Of a DNA stretch of 64,000 nucleotides, positions 55,398 to 64,000 are shown one piece after another. Numbering within the stretch: position 1 is the stretch's first letter; every line of letters starts with the position of its first letter. The stretch is from the NCBI GenBank assembly GCA_963839535.1, contig CAWIVF010000009.1, positions 1 to 64,000 on the forward strand. The letters are read 5' to 3'. The position numbers and the translations under genes are program-made. The notes under the pieces were generated by a model, which saw only the letters and a program-made list of their open reading frames with translations, made no database searches and had not been told where the DNA came from. Origin of the DNA: RHKX01 sp963839535 (GTDB lineage Bacteria; Actinomycetota; Thermoleophilia; Solirubrobacterales; 70-9).

Positions 55398-56633
55398 TCA
55401 GACCGCGACCGGAGAGCGCGCCGGGACCGTCGAGGCGAACGACTCGAGCGTGGGCTCGATCTCGTGCATCTCGAAGCCCTCGCGAACCGCGTCGAGGGTC
55501 TTCAGGCCCTCGCCGGTGATGTAGACGACGACCCGGTCGTCGGAGCCGAGCTCGCCGCTCTCGGCCAGCTTGGCCAGCACGGCGGTGGTCACACCGCCCG
55601 CGGTCTCGGTGAAGACGCCCGTGGTCTCGGCGAGCAGCCGGATCCCGGCTCGGATCTCCTCGTCGGTGACCGACTCGACCGAACCGCCGGTGCTGCGCGC
55701 GAGGTCGAGCGCATAGGGGCCGTCGGCCGGGGTGCCGATCGCGAGGCTCTTGGCGATCGTGTCCGGCTTGACCGGGCGGCAGACGTCATGGCCGTCCGCG
55801 TACGCCGTGGCGACGGGGCTGCAGCCCGCGGCCTGAGCGCCGTGGAAGACCGGCAGATCGCCCTCGACCAGGCCGAGGTCGAGCCACTCGGAGAACCCGC
55901 GGCCGATCTTCGTGAACAGCGAGCCGGAGGCGATCGGGCAGACGACCTTGTCCGGCAGTCGCCAGCCGAGCTGCTCGGCGGTCTCGTAGGCGAGCGTCTT
56001 CGATCCCTCGGCGTAGTACGGCCGCAGGTTCACGTTGACGAAGGCCCAACCCCGCTCCTCGGCGAGCTGCGTGCAGAGCCGGTTGACGTCGTCGTAGTTG
56101 CCGTTGACGCCGACGAGCGTCGTGCCGTAGACGTCGGTGGCGAGGAGCTTCTGCTCCTCGAGGTTCGAGGGGACGAACACGAACGACTCCACCCCGGCGG
56201 CAGCCGCATGTGCGGCGACGGCGTTGGCGAGGTTGCCGGTCGAGGCGCAGGCGACGGTGTCGAAGCCGAGCTCGATCGCCTTGGCGAGCGCGACCGCCAC
56301 CACACGGTCCTTGAAGCTGTGCGTGGGGTTGGCGGCGTCGTTCTTGATCCAGACCTCGCCCACACCGAGTCGCTCGGCGAGACGGTCGGCGCGGATCAGC
56401 GGCGTCAGGCCCGGCTCGAGCGAGCTGGCCGGCTTGCCCGCGAACGGCAGGAAGTCGGCGTAGCGCCAGATCCCGTTGCTGCCGGCCTGGATCTTCCGCT
56501 TGAGCTCAGCGGCCTCGTAGCCGCTGTAGTCGTATGAGACCTCGAGCGGGCCGAAGCACTGATCGCACACGTAGAGGGCCTCGAGCGGGTATTGCGTCCC
56601 GCATTCCTTGCACCTGAGCTCCTGCACTGCCAT
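55398..56633 (-). CDS. thrC: Threonine synthase(-like) PLP enzyme under SAM-I control
   Basis: A 411-aa fold-type II PLP enzyme. An N-terminal zinc ribbon (Cys8, 11, 23, 26; LRCKECGTQY, YVCDQCFGPL) is followed by LTPLIRADRLAERLGVGEVW, the PLP Lys108 in NDAANPTHSFKDRVV, and the phosphate-binding ASTGNLANAVAAHAAAAG. Threonine synthase turns O-phosphohomoserine into threonine. NPTHSFKDR replaces the common NPTGSFKDR. GAAGGAG precedes ATG 56633. A SAM-I riboswitch with terminator controls it, and the next gene is a sulfur-carrier-like protein. No hom or thrB is nearby. The regulation would also fit a homocysteine-forming enzyme, which is speculation. Confidence 0.87.
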   Translation of the reverse strand: MAVQELRCKECGTQYPLEALYVCDQCFGPLEVSYDYSGYEAAELKRKIQAGSNGIWRYADFLPFAGKPASSLEPGLTPLIRADRLAERLGVGEVWIKNDAANPTHSFKDRVVAVALAKAIELGFDTVACASTGNLANAVAAHAAAAGVESFVFVPSNLEEQKLLATDVYGTTLVGVNGNYDDVNRLCTQLAEERGWAFVNVNLRPYYAEGSKTLAYETAEQLGWRLPDKVVCPIASGSLFTKIGRGFSEWLDLGLVEGDLPVFHGAQAAGCSPVATAYADGHDVCRPVKPDTIAKSLAIGTPADGPYALDLARSTGGSVESVTDEEIRAGIRLLAETTGVFTETAGGVTTAVLAKLAESGELGSDDRVVVYITGEGLKTLDAVREGFEMHEIEPTLESFASTVPARSPVAV

Positions 56634-56665
56634 GGGGTTCCACTCCTTCGATTGTCCGATTTACG

Positions 56666-56697
56666 AAAAAAGACCTCTGCCGGTGCGAGCAGAGGTC
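56666..56697 (-). terminator. Terminator stem of the SAM-I riboswitch
   Basis: On the minus strand GACCTCTGC (56697-56689) pairs perfectly with GCAGAGGTC (56680-56672), with an eight-base loop, followed by six Ts (56671-56666). It sits between the SAM aptamer and the threonine-synthase-like gene, the classic expression platform: SAM binding should favour termination. Confidence 0.93.
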
Positions 56698-56713
56698 CCG
56701 AGTGGAACTCCCA

Positions 56714-56830
56714 CTCACATCTCCCAGGTAACACCTGTTGGAGTTGGCACCTTTCCCCTCGGACGCAAGCGTCGTCGGGTTGGTTGCCGGGGTTTCGTAG
56801 GGCCAGTTCCCTCCACCCCTCTGGATGTGG
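56714..56830 (-). promoter_or_regulatory. SAM-I (S-box) riboswitch aptamer
   Basis: The minus strand carries the S-box core nearly complete: P1 CCACATC (56830-56824) pairs with GATGTG (from 56721). The core reads CAGAGGGGTGGAGGGAAC, TGGCCCTACGAAACCCCGG, CAACC, then GGTGCCAACTCCAACAG. This matches the SAM-I consensus (GGAGGGA, TGGCCC, GAAACC, GGCAACC, GGTGC-AA-TCC). It is followed by a perfect terminator and a threonine-synthase-like gene. A SAM-bound aptamer should turn the operon off. Confidence 0.96.
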
Positions 56831-56847
56831 CGGTCTATGTGGCTCGC

Positions 56848-56856
56848 AATATACCA
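56848..56856 (-). promoter_or_regulatory. Extended -10 promoter for the SAM-I operon
   Basis: The minus strand reads TGGTATATT: an extended TG and the -10 hexamer TATATT (56853-56848), rare in such GC-rich sequence. The expected start near 56841 is about 11 bases before the aptamer. No good -35 is seen, which fits an extended -10 promoter. Confidence 0.6.
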
Positions 56857-56944
56857 GCCGATGCCGCCGCCACCATGGAATTCGGCGCCTCGTCGCGTAA
56901 CCTAGGACCCCCGATGGAGCCCAGCGGACCGATAGGCCAGAGCG

Positions 56945-57949
56945 ATGCCGAACCTTCCCAAGCCGAGGCTGCGCCGCACGAATCGTGCCGGCCTGCCCAC
57001 CGCTGCTCCATCCCTGCCGGCTGAGCCGAACGTCGACATCGTCCAGGGACCCGGGCTGCGCTGGGTCAACATCGAGCATCCAGACCCGCCCGAGTGGGAG
57101 TGGCTGCAGGAGAACTTCGACTTCCACACGCTCGACCTCGAGGACGTCGCCTCGCGCAACCAGCGGCCGAAGATCGACGAGTACCCGGACTACCTGTTCA
57201 TCGTCCTCCATCTGCCGGTCTTCGATCGCGCGGTCGGCCGTCTCAACGTCGGTGAGCTCGACATGTTCGTCGGTCCCGACTTCATCATCACGCTCCCCAA
57301 CCAGCCCCTTCAGCCCGTCGAGTACCTGTTCGAGCGCTGCCGCTCCAACGAGGAGACGCGCGACAAGCTGTTCTCGCGCGGAGCCGGATACCTGCTCTAC
57401 CGGATCGTCGACGACAGCTTCGACTACTGCTTCCCGATGCTGCGCAAGATCGGCAACAAGCTCGACGCGATCGAGGACGACATCTTCGAGGAGGGGCGCT
57501 CGGAGGAGGTCGTTCGCGACATCTCCCGCGTCAAGCAGGAGATCATCAACTTCCGCAAGGTGATCCGCCCGCAGCGGCCCGTGCTGCGCGACCTCGAGAA
57601 CGTCAAGCAGCGCTTCCTCAACCCCGACATCGACCTCGAGATCTACTTCGACGACATCGTCGACGCGCACGAGCGGATCTGGGACATGCTCGAGAACTAC
57701 AAGGAGGTCGTCGAGGCGCTCGAGGACACGAACGAGTCGGTGATCAACCACCGGGTCAACGAGATCCTGCGCGTCCTCACCTCGATCAGCGTGATGGTCC
57801 TGCCGCTGACCCTGATCGCCAGCATCTGGGGAATGAACGTCGGCGTGCCGGGCGAGGGCGACCCGACCGACTTCTACATCGTGCTCGGGTCCATGGTCGT
57901 GATCCTCTTCGCGATGCTCGCCTACTTCCGCAAGCGCGACTGGCTCTGA
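56945..57949 (+). CDS. corA: CorA-family Mg2+/divalent metal channel
   Basis: A 334-aa pentameric channel subunit. A large cytosolic domain (about 1-270) with LDLEDVASRNQRPKIDEYPD and long helices (KIGNKLDAIEDDIFEEGRSE) leads to two C-terminal membrane helices. The selectivity motif is GMN at residues 296-298 (SIWGMNVGVPG), and the tail is basic (YFRKRDWL). It transports Mg2+, possibly Co2+ or Ni2+. It diverges from the SAM-riboswitch operon; the stop overlaps the MOSC gene ATG (TGATG). Confidence 0.94.
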   Translation: MPNLPKPRLRRTNRAGLPTAAPSLPAEPNVDIVQGPGLRWVNIEHPDPPEWEWLQENFDFHTLDLEDVASRNQRPKIDEYPDYLFIVLHLPVFDRAVGRLNVGELDMFVGPDFIITLPNQPLQPVEYLFERCRSNEETRDKLFSRGAGYLLYRIVDDSFDYCFPMLRKIGNKLDAIEDDIFEEGRSEEVVRDISRVKQEIINFRKVIRPQRPVLRDLENVKQRFLNPDIDLEIYFDDIVDAHERIWDMLENYKEVVEALEDTNESVINHRVNEILRVLTSISVMVLPLTLIASIWGMNVGVPGEGDPTDFYIVLGSMVVILFAMLAYFRKRDWL

Positions 57950-58626
57950 TGGGCGCGCGGCCCGCGGCCGCGGGCCGCCTCGTCTCCGTCAATCTCGGCG
58001 AGCCCCGCGAGATCTCCTACCGCGGCCGGACGGTCCGAACCGGGATCTGGAAGCTCCCGGCCGCCGGCAGGGTCGATGCCTCCGAGCAGGGGCTCGACGG
58101 CGACAACGTGCTCGACCGGCGCTACCACGGCGGGGTCGACAAAGCCGTCTACGCCTACTCGCTCGAGGACTACGCCTGGTGGTCGGCGGAACTTGGAGAG
58201 GAGCTCGAGCCGGGCCGCTTCGGCGAGAACCTGACCACGGAGGGCATCGACCTGATCGACGCCCGGGTCGGGGACCGCTGGCGGGTCGGCGATGCCCTGC
58301 TCGAGGTGTCCGAGCCGCGGATCCCCTGCTTCAAGCTCGGCGTCCGGATGGGCAACCTCGGCTTCGTCAAGCGCTTCGCCAGGGCGCTCCGCCTCGGTGC
58401 CTACCTGCGGGTGCTCGAGCCGGGAGCGGTCGGGGCCGGCGACGACATCGACCTGATCGAGCGGGCGGAGCACGACGTCACCGTCACGCTCGTCGGCCGC
58501 GCCCGCCTGCAGGACCGCGGCCTCGCCGAGCGGCTGCTGGCGGCGCCGCAGCTCTCCGATGAATGGCGGGAATGGGCTGAGCGGTCAGCTGCGAAGGCCG
58601 CTCAGGTTCCGCAGAACGTGCGGTAG
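57949..58626 (+). CDS. MOSC-domain protein (YiiM-like)
   Basis: A 225-aa MOSC protein, a fold that binds molybdenum-cofactor sulfur or reduces N-hydroxylated compounds. The signature is LDGDNVLDRRYHGGVDKAVY with YSLEDYAWWSAELG, then GRFGENLTTEGIDLIDARVG and the conserved Cys127 in SEPRIPCFKLG. A C-terminal 3-alpha region ends SDEWREWAERSA. The substrate is unknown. Coupled to corA. Its last 25 bases overlap the 3' end of selO on the other strand. Confidence 0.88.
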   Translation: MGARPAAAGRLVSVNLGEPREISYRGRTVRTGIWKLPAAGRVDASEQGLDGDNVLDRRYHGGVDKAVYAYSLEDYAWWSAELGEELEPGRFGENLTTEGIDLIDARVGDRWRVGDALLEVSEPRIPCFKLGVRMGNLGFVKRFARALRLGAYLRVLEPGAVGAGDDIDLIERAEHDVTVTLVGRARLQDRGLAERLLAAPQLSDEWREWAERSAAKAAQVPQNVR

Positions 58627-60052
58627 CCGCTGCCGAAGCCCGGCGGTGCCGGCGCGGCGTACTCCTCGAGGCCCGGGCGCTCCTCGAAGGGCCGGGAGAC
58701 CGCGTCGACCAGGCGCTCGAACGGGGCGAGGTCGCCCTCGGTTGCCGCGTCGAGGGCCGCCTCCACCAGGTGGTTCCGCGGAACGTAGATCGGGTTGACC
58801 CGTTCCATGTCCCCGCCGCCCTTGCGCGGTAGCCAGCGGGCCAGCCACGCATCGAATGCTGCCGGCTCCGAGAAGAGATCGCGCGCCGGAGATGAATCAG
58901 TCTGCGATAGCGCCCGGAAGAACGAGGTGTAGTCGACGTTCTGCTCACTGAGCAGCGCGAGCGCATCGTCGATGACTCGCGTCGTCACCGGGCTGGGCGT
59001 CGGCGAGCCCGAGCTTGGCCCGCATGCCGCGCCGCCAGTGCTCGCGGTAGCGATCCGGGAACGACTCGAGGAGCTCCGTCGCCGCCGCGATGGCGCGTCT
59101 CGGGCTCGGCGTCGATCAGGCCGAGCAGCGTCTCCGCGAAGCGGGCCAGGTTCCACTGCGCGATCGGCGGCTGGTTCGCGTAGGCGTAGCGGCCGCCGTG
59201 GTCGATCGAGCTGAACACGGTGGCCGGGTCGTAGGCGTCCATGAAGGCGCAGGGGCCATAGTCGATCGTCTCGCCCGAGATCGTCATGTTGTCGGTGTTC
59301 ATCACCCCGTGGATGAACCCGACGAGCATCCAGCGAGCGATCAGCGAGGCCTGGGCCTCGATCACGGCGTCGAGGAGCGCGAGGTACGGGTTCTCGGCCT
59401 CGGCCGCGGCGGGATGGTGGCGCGCGATCGCGTAGTCGGCGAGCCGCCGGATCAGGGCCGGGTCGCGCTGGCTCGCGGCGAACTGGAACGTCCCCACCCG
59501 GATGTGGCTGGCGGCGACGCGGGTGAGCACCGCCCCGGGAAGCATCGTCTCGCGGACGACCTCCTCCCCGGTCGCGACCACCGCGAGCGCCCTGGTCGTC
59601 GGGATGCCGAGCCCGTGCATCGCCTCGCCGATCGCGTACTCGCGCAGCATCGGGCCGACCGCCGCCCGGCCGTCGCCGCCGCGGGCGAAGGGGGTGCGCC
59701 CGGACCCTTTGAGGTGAACGTCGCGGCGCCTTCCGTGAACGTCGATCACCTCGCCGAGGAGCAGCGCCCGCCCGTCGCCGAGCCGCGGCGAATAGCCGCC
59801 GAACTGATGGCCGGAGTAGGCCTGGGCGACGGTCGTCGCTCCCTCGGGGCCCGGGCTGCCGATCAGGGCGCCGATTCCCGCCGGCGTCCGCAGAGAGCCG
59901 GCCGGAATGCCGAGCTCCTCGGCCAGCGGCTCGTTCAGGGCGAGCAGCCGCGGCTCCGGGGCCTCGGCGGCCTGCCACGGGATGTAGAGGCCCTCGAGCT
60001 CCCGGACGAAGGTGTCCTCGAAGCGGAAGAGCGGCTCGGTCGCGACGTTCAT
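58602..60052 (-). CDS. selO: Protein adenylyltransferase SelO (YdiU; two frameshifts)
   Basis: A pseudokinase-fold enzyme that transfers AMP to proteins in redox stress. ATG 60052 begins NVATEPLFRFEDTFVRELEG. SelO marks are YSGHQFGGYSPRLGDGRALL, VHLKGSGRTPFARGGDGRAA, LREYAIGEAMHGLGIPTTRA and FIHGVMNTDNMTISGETIDY, with DYGPCAFMDAYDP and NQPPIAQWNLARFAE following. Frame changes near 59092 and 58978 break it. The middle piece has AAATELLESFPDRYREHW, and the last part resumes RVIDDALALLSEQNVDYTSF and ends GYRTFCGT, the conserved Cys-bearing C-terminus. Confidence 0.9.
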
Positions 60053-60238
60053 CGGGGAAAGGCTAGCCCGGCCATCTGCTCGGCCTGAGGGGGACAGACG
60101 AAGGGTCCACCATCCCTGGCGGACCCCCGGTTTGCCCCGCCCAAATGATTGGAGCACGTCTGGCCCTGCAACAGGCGTAGTGGAGTGCTGCCCCGCCCTG
60201 GGGCCGCCAAACTCCGCGCCCGGGCGAAAGCGGCCGGG

Positions 60239-60670
60239 TCAGTCCCCTCCGACCCCCAGCGGCGCCTGATGCTCGGCGGCGAAGATCGTGTCGTCCCAGG
60301 TGTCGGCGGCATGGGCCTCGACGACCAGACCGTCCCTGACCGCGACCCTCCAGCCGGCCTCCCTGCGACGGGCGCTTCGCCGCCGGTTGTCCTCGAGCGT
60401 GCCGAGGACGACGATCCAGCTCCCGGCCGCGGCCAGCTTCGAGACCTCGATGCTGATGCGGCCGAAACCGGGCCCGTACTGGCGGATCCATTTCTCGGCG
60501 TCGCTGCGACTGCGCAGCACGCCGAGCCCGCTGAGCCTCATCGGGGTCCAGATCACCTCGGGATGCAGGAGGTCGCAGGCGCGGTCGGAGTCGCCGGATG
60601 CAAGCGCGCCGAACAGCCGCGAGACGGTCGCCGCTGCGTCCTCCGGCCTCCTTGCCTCAGCGTCCGTCAT
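60239..60670 (-). CDS. SnoaL/NTF2-like domain protein
   Basis: A 143-aa cone-fold protein: TVSRLFGALASGDSDRACDL, LLHPEVIWTPMRLSGLGVLR, RSRSDAEKWIRQYGPGF, GSWIVVLGTLEDNRRRSARR, and DGLVVEAHAADTWDDTIFAA. This is the pattern of SnoaL-like ligand-binding or isomerase domains; no catalytic residues can be assigned. ATG 60670 is the natural start; open sequence upstream mirrors the next region. The 186 bases between it and selO show only G/C-rich sequence with no clear feature. Confidence 0.75.
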   Translation of the reverse strand: MTDAEARRPEDAAATVSRLFGALASGDSDRACDLLHPEVIWTPMRLSGLGVLRSRSDAEKWIRQYGPGFGRISIEVSKLAAAGSWIVVLGTLEDNRRRSARRREAGWRVAVRDGLVVEAHAADTWDDTIFAAEHQAPLGVGGD

Positions 60671-60765
60671 GGCCCAGAAATTACGCCGATCGGCGGATGC
60701 CGGGTCAGCCGCCGGCCTCCGAGGACCGGCCGGGCCGGCCCCGAACATGACATAGACTTCATGAA

Positions 60766-62427
60766 ATGCAGGGAAGGTTGAGCAGGGTGAGAGGCTGGCC
60801 GCAGTCTGTGCGGCCGCCATCGTTGCGGTCGCCATGCCCGCGGTCGCCACGGCTGAGCGGGGCGTCTACGCGACGAACTCCAACTCCGACGACGTCTCCG
60901 CCTACGTCGTCGCCCCCAACGGGGACCTGGTCGAGCTGGCGGGCTCGCCGTACGCGGCGGGCGACGATCCCCGCGAGGATCGTCGCGACGCCGAACGCCG
61001 AGCACCTGTACGCGACGAACTACAACGGCAACGCGTCGGGAGCGTCTCCGGCTTCAACATCGGCGGCGATGGCTCGCTCTCCTCGATCAGTGGCTCTCCG
61101 TTCCCCGCCGGGAGCTTCCCCAAAAGCGTCGCCGTGACTCCGGACGGCGACCGCCTCTACACGACCAACGCCAGCTCGAGCGCCCTCTCCGGCTTCGACG
61201 TCGGCCCGGATGGCGCCCTGACCCCGCTGAGCGGGTCGCCATACCAGACGGGATTCGACCCGGATCAACTCGCCTTCACACCGGACGGCGGGTATCTGTA
61301 CACGACCACCAGTGACGGACTCTTCGGCCACGCAATCGCCGCCGACGGCACTCTGACGGCGCTCGCCGGCTCGCCGTTCTCAGCCGTCGGTCGATGGCGA
61401 GATCGCGGTCAGCCCCGACGGCGATCACCTCTACGTGGCGAACCCCTTCACCGACGACGACGGGAGGGTTCACGCCTTTGCCATCGCCGGCGATGGCAGC
61501 CTGACCGAGCTCGCCGGCTCCCCGGTGACGGCCGGGACCAGCCCCTCCGGAGTCGCCCTGGCTCCGGATGGCGGGCACCTCTACGTCGGCAACTACAACT
61601 CCAACGACGTCTCCGGGTACGCGATCGGCACCGACGGGAACTCTGACCGAGCTCGCCTCTTCGCCCTACCCCACCGGCGGTGACAGCTCAGGCGAGCTGG
61701 CCATCACCCCGGACGGCCAGAACGTCTACGCCACCAACTCGAGCGGGTCCGTCACCGGGTACGCCGTCGCGGCCGACGGGAGCCTGGCCGAGCTTGCAGC
61801 GTCCCCGTACGCGGCGGGGGCAAACACGGTCGGGATCGGGATCGCCCCCGATCAGCCCCCGCGTCGCATCGTTCGCCGCCCCGGCGACGAAGAAGTCGGG
61901 CCTGCCGATCACCTTCGACGCTTCCCCGTCCAGCGACGCGGACGGAGCGATCGCCCGCTACGACTGGCGACTTCGGCGACGGCACCACGGCCTCCAACGG
62001 CGGCCGGACCGAGAGCCACACCTACGTCCAGCCCGGTACCTACGAGGTGACCCTGAGCCTGACCGACGACGAGGGCTGCTCGACGAACTTCATCTACACC
62101 GGGACGACCGCCCTCTGCAACGGCGGGCCGGGCGCCGTGACGACCCGGCAGGTCACGATCGTGGGTCCGCAGACGAAGATCCGCGGCAAGCCGCGCTTCG
62201 GGCAGCGCGACGACACTCGCCTGCGCTTCTGGTCCTCGATCCCGAACTCGACCTTCAGGTGCAAGCTGAACGGGGCCCCCTTCCGGCTCTGCAAGTCGCC
62301 GAAGAACTACAAGAACCTCGAGCGGGGCAGGTACAGGTTCAAGGTCTACGCGATCACCGCACAGGGCGTCGCCGACCCGACCCCGGCCAAGATCAAGTTC
62401 AGGGTGAAGCCACCGCGCAAGCGGTGA
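60766..62427 (+). CDS. Secreted beta-propeller (YncE/lactonase-like) plus PKD protein (many frameshifts)
   Basis: A signal peptide (LAAVCAAAIVAVAMPAVATA) is followed by at least six blades with the repeat 'PDG..LY..N....V..F....DGSL..L.GSP': VAVTPDGDRLYTTNASSS, LAFTPDGGYLYTTTSDG, VALAPDGGHLYVGNYNSNDV, LAITPDGQNVYATNSSG. Then a PKD domain (PPVASFAAPATKKSGLPITF, YDWDFGDGTTASNGG, HTYVQPGTYEVTLSLTDDEG) and a C-terminal beta domain (STFRCKLNGAPFRLCKSPKN) ending VKPPRKR. Frame changes occur near 60795, 60978, 61035, 61390, 61640, 61860 and 61965. It may be intact in the organism or a decaying gene. Probably a cell-surface binding protein. Confidence 0.7.
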
Positions 62428-62439
62428 GCGCTCGCCCGC

Positions 62440-63469
62440 CTAGGCGGGCGCCTCGAAGTGCTTTTCCCCGGCCGAGGTCGGCCCGGTCCCGGCGTCCCTG
62501 ACCGACCCCCACGAGTAGGTCGCCCTGCGGAGCTGCGGGTGCGAGCCCCAGACGAGCAGGAGCAGCATCGCCCCGTAGATCGGCAGATGGCCGACGAGCT
62601 CCGAGACGCCGAAGAACCAGAGGGTGGCGTTGAACGGGATCCCGGCGATCAGGACGATCGCCTGCGGGAGGGCGCCCGAGATCAGGAGGAGGCCGAAGAG
62701 CACCTCGATGCAGCCCGCCAGCCGCGCGAACTCGAGGTCGCCGAGCGGCAGCCCGATCTGGTGCGCGACCTGGAGGTCGGGGTTCTCGCTGAGGAAGTCC
62801 AGGGCGAGCTGCGGGTTGATCAGCTTCTCGTAGAGCGCGACGACGATCAGCGCGACCCCGGCGGCGACGCGCAGCGCCAGGACCGCCCGGGCCATCGTCT
62901 GGAGGTCCGCCGGGAGCGAGCGTTCCGTCGAGGCGGAAGCGGTCCCGGAACGAGCGCCGCTCGAAGTCGGCGGACCACCGGCCGGGGCCGGCGATCAGGA
63001 CGAACACGGCGAGCCCGAGCAGGTCGATCCTCTGGAGCACCGGCCCGACCCCGAACTCGAGCATTCCCAGCGGTCCCGCGGCGATCAGCAGCCATGCCGC
63101 CGCTCGCGTCTTGAACCCGGCGGCCATCCCGATCGCGGTGACGGCCATGACCGCCCCGAGCAGGATGCCGGCCACGTCCGCTTCGAGGTCCATCGCCGGC
63201 GACAGGTAGAAGCCGAGGGAGAGCAGCCCGACGAGGGACACGGCAAGGTGCAGCCGCACCGCGAATGGCATGTAGGGAGCCAGCGCCGCCAGCCAGCGGA
63301 CGTCGACGCCGTCCCAGCGGGAGTTGATCAGCCGGACCGCCACCGCCACGAGCAGCGCCGCGGCGAGCAGCGCCAGCGTCGTGGCCTCGAACAGGAACGA
63401 CCAGTCGAAGCCGCCGTCGTCCTCGGTGAACCAGGTCTCGTGTGCGAGCGGGAGGCTCATCCCGCTCAT
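62440..63469 (-). CDS. DoxX-like multi-helix membrane protein (frameshifted)
   Basis: About 340 aa with eight or more membrane helices. The N-terminal half has LFEATTLALLAAALLVAVAV, FAVRLHLAVSLVGLLSLGFY, VAGILLGAVMAVTAIGMAAG and LLGLAVFVLIAGPGRWSADF. After a shift near 62925 the second half (VLALRVAAGVALIVVALYEK, LINPQLALDFLSENPDLQVA, GCIEVLFGLLLISGALPQAI) looks like a DoxX/DUF unit, with the YEKLxxP motif common in that group. The C-terminus is soluble (SAGEKHFEAPA). Start ATG 63469 or 63460. Function unknown; converges with the propeller gene. Confidence 0.72.
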
Positions 63470-63535
63470 TGTCCCCGAACGGCGAGTGAGCCGGGTGCGG
63501 GCGTCCCCGGGTCCCGCCACTAGGATGCCGCGCCG

Positions 63536-64000
63536 ATGGCCAATCATCGGATCTGGGCGCCGTGGCGCCTGCGCTACGTGTCCAACGCCCGGAAACAAGA
63601 CGACTGCGTGTTCTGCGTCAAGCCCGACGAGGGGGACGACCGCGAGGCCCTGATCGTCCATCGCGGCGAGCGCTGCTACGTGATCCTCAACCTCTACCCG
63701 TACACGAGCGGCCACCTGATGGTCGCCCCGTTCGAGCACGTCGGCCGGCTCCAGGACATCGAGCCCGAGGTGACCGCCGAGATGATGGACCTGGCCCAGC
63801 AGGCGATCCGCCGGATGGAGGACGTCTACCGGCCCGAGGGCTTCAACGTCGGCGTCAACCAGGGACGCGTCGCGGGCGCCGGAGTCGAGGGCCACATCCA
63901 CCTTCACGTCGTCCCGCGCTGGGCCGGCGACAACAACTACATGCCGGTGATCGCGGACACGCGCGTCATGCCGCAATCACTGGAGGAGAGCTTCGACGCG
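63536..64000 (+). CDS. HIT-family Ap4A phosphorylase/hydrolase-like (partial, runs off the end)
   Basis: 155 codons, open at the window edge. IWAPWRLRYVSNARKQDDCV is the N-terminus typical of the actinobacterial HIT protein, with zinc-like Cys pair CVFC at 24-27. FINLYPY-type ILNLYPYTSGHLMVAPFEHV leads to the histidine triad EGHIHLHVVPRW with His120, His122 and His124. GFNVGVNQGRVAGAGVEGH is also characteristic. This group splits Ap4A to ADP and ATP-derived products. The C-terminus is outside the window. Confidence 0.9.
   Translation, partial: MANHRIWAPWRLRYVSNARKQDDCVFCVKPDEGDDREALIVHRGERCYVILNLYPYTSGHLMVAPFEHVGRLQDIEPEVTAEMMDLAQQAIRRMEDVYRPEGFNVGVNQGRVAGAGVEGHIHLHVVPRWAGDNNYMPVIADTRVMPQSLEESFDA

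Overview
This is a GC-rich bacterial chromosome segment with strong G/C at third codon positions. Its gene content points to an actinobacterium, most probably of the Thermoleophilia/Solirubrobacterales type. The reasons are the actinobacterial integration host factor (mihF) beside gmk-rpoZ-coaBC, a PyrR-led pyr operon, RNase J inside the pnp/dap cluster, and the ftsK-(RodZ-like)-cinA-thpR-recA-recX block. The phylum call is firm; the class is an inference.

Layout. 1-3752: a secreted esterase, a membrane diguanylate cyclase and a badly decayed gene for a secreted Ca-binding-repeat/polysaccharide-lyase protein. 3760-11633 (mostly minus): recX, recA, thpR, cinA, a RodZ-like gene and ftsK, interrupted by a plus-strand epoxide-hydrolase-like gene. 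11736-15823 (plus): a two-component system, a DUF445 membrane protein and an SRPBCC protein. 15833-34512 (minus): a long information-processing/cell-wall superoperon, reading from its promoter rimP, nusA, infB, DUF503, rbfA, nrnA, truB, ribF, rpsO, peroxiredoxin, dsbA-like, pnp, M16 protease, DUF559/AbiEi-like, dapB, amidase, dapA, rnj. 34521-38028 (minus): dtd, a TPR gene, and mihF-gmk-rpoZ-coaBC. 38083-47058 (minus): pyrR-pyrB-pyrC-carA-carB-pyrK-pyrD, which makes dihydroorotate and orotate from bicarbonate, glutamine and aspartate, under a PyrR-binding leader. 47143-50099: rnz, tRNA-Arg(CCG) and small secreted or zinc-binding proteins. 50236-53318 (plus): catalase, a GroES-zinc-ribbon protein and a GT4 glycosyltransferase. 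53337-56856 (minus): a SAM-I riboswitch followed by threonine-synthase-like, MoaD/ThiS-like, glucose-1-phosphate cytidylyltransferase-like and epimerase genes. 56945-64000: corA, MOSC, selO, an NTF2-like gene, a secreted beta-propeller/PKD protein, a DoxX-like membrane protein and the 5' part of a HIT-family gene.

The most interesting element is the SAM-I riboswitch operon, which joins a threonine-synthase-like PLP enzyme to a sulfur-carrier-like protein. This suggests a SAM-controlled homocysteine/threonine branch. Other notable points are a NusA with an added Cys3His cluster and a long acidic tail, an intrinsic terminator in the leader of the rimP-nusA-infB operon, a LexA-type box inside thpR just upstream of recA, a PyrR-binding loop over the pyrR ribosome-binding site, and the absence of pyrF between pyrD and mihF.

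A caveat applies throughout. Many conserved single-copy genes (infB, ftsK, cinA, rnj, truB, ribF, pyrR, pyrK, pyrD and others) carry single-base frameshifts, several of them an extra C or G in a short homopolymer. The protein continues cleanly in the next frame to a normal end. I read most of these as sequence or assembly errors and give repaired gene boundaries. Only the 2451-3752 gene looks like real decay.
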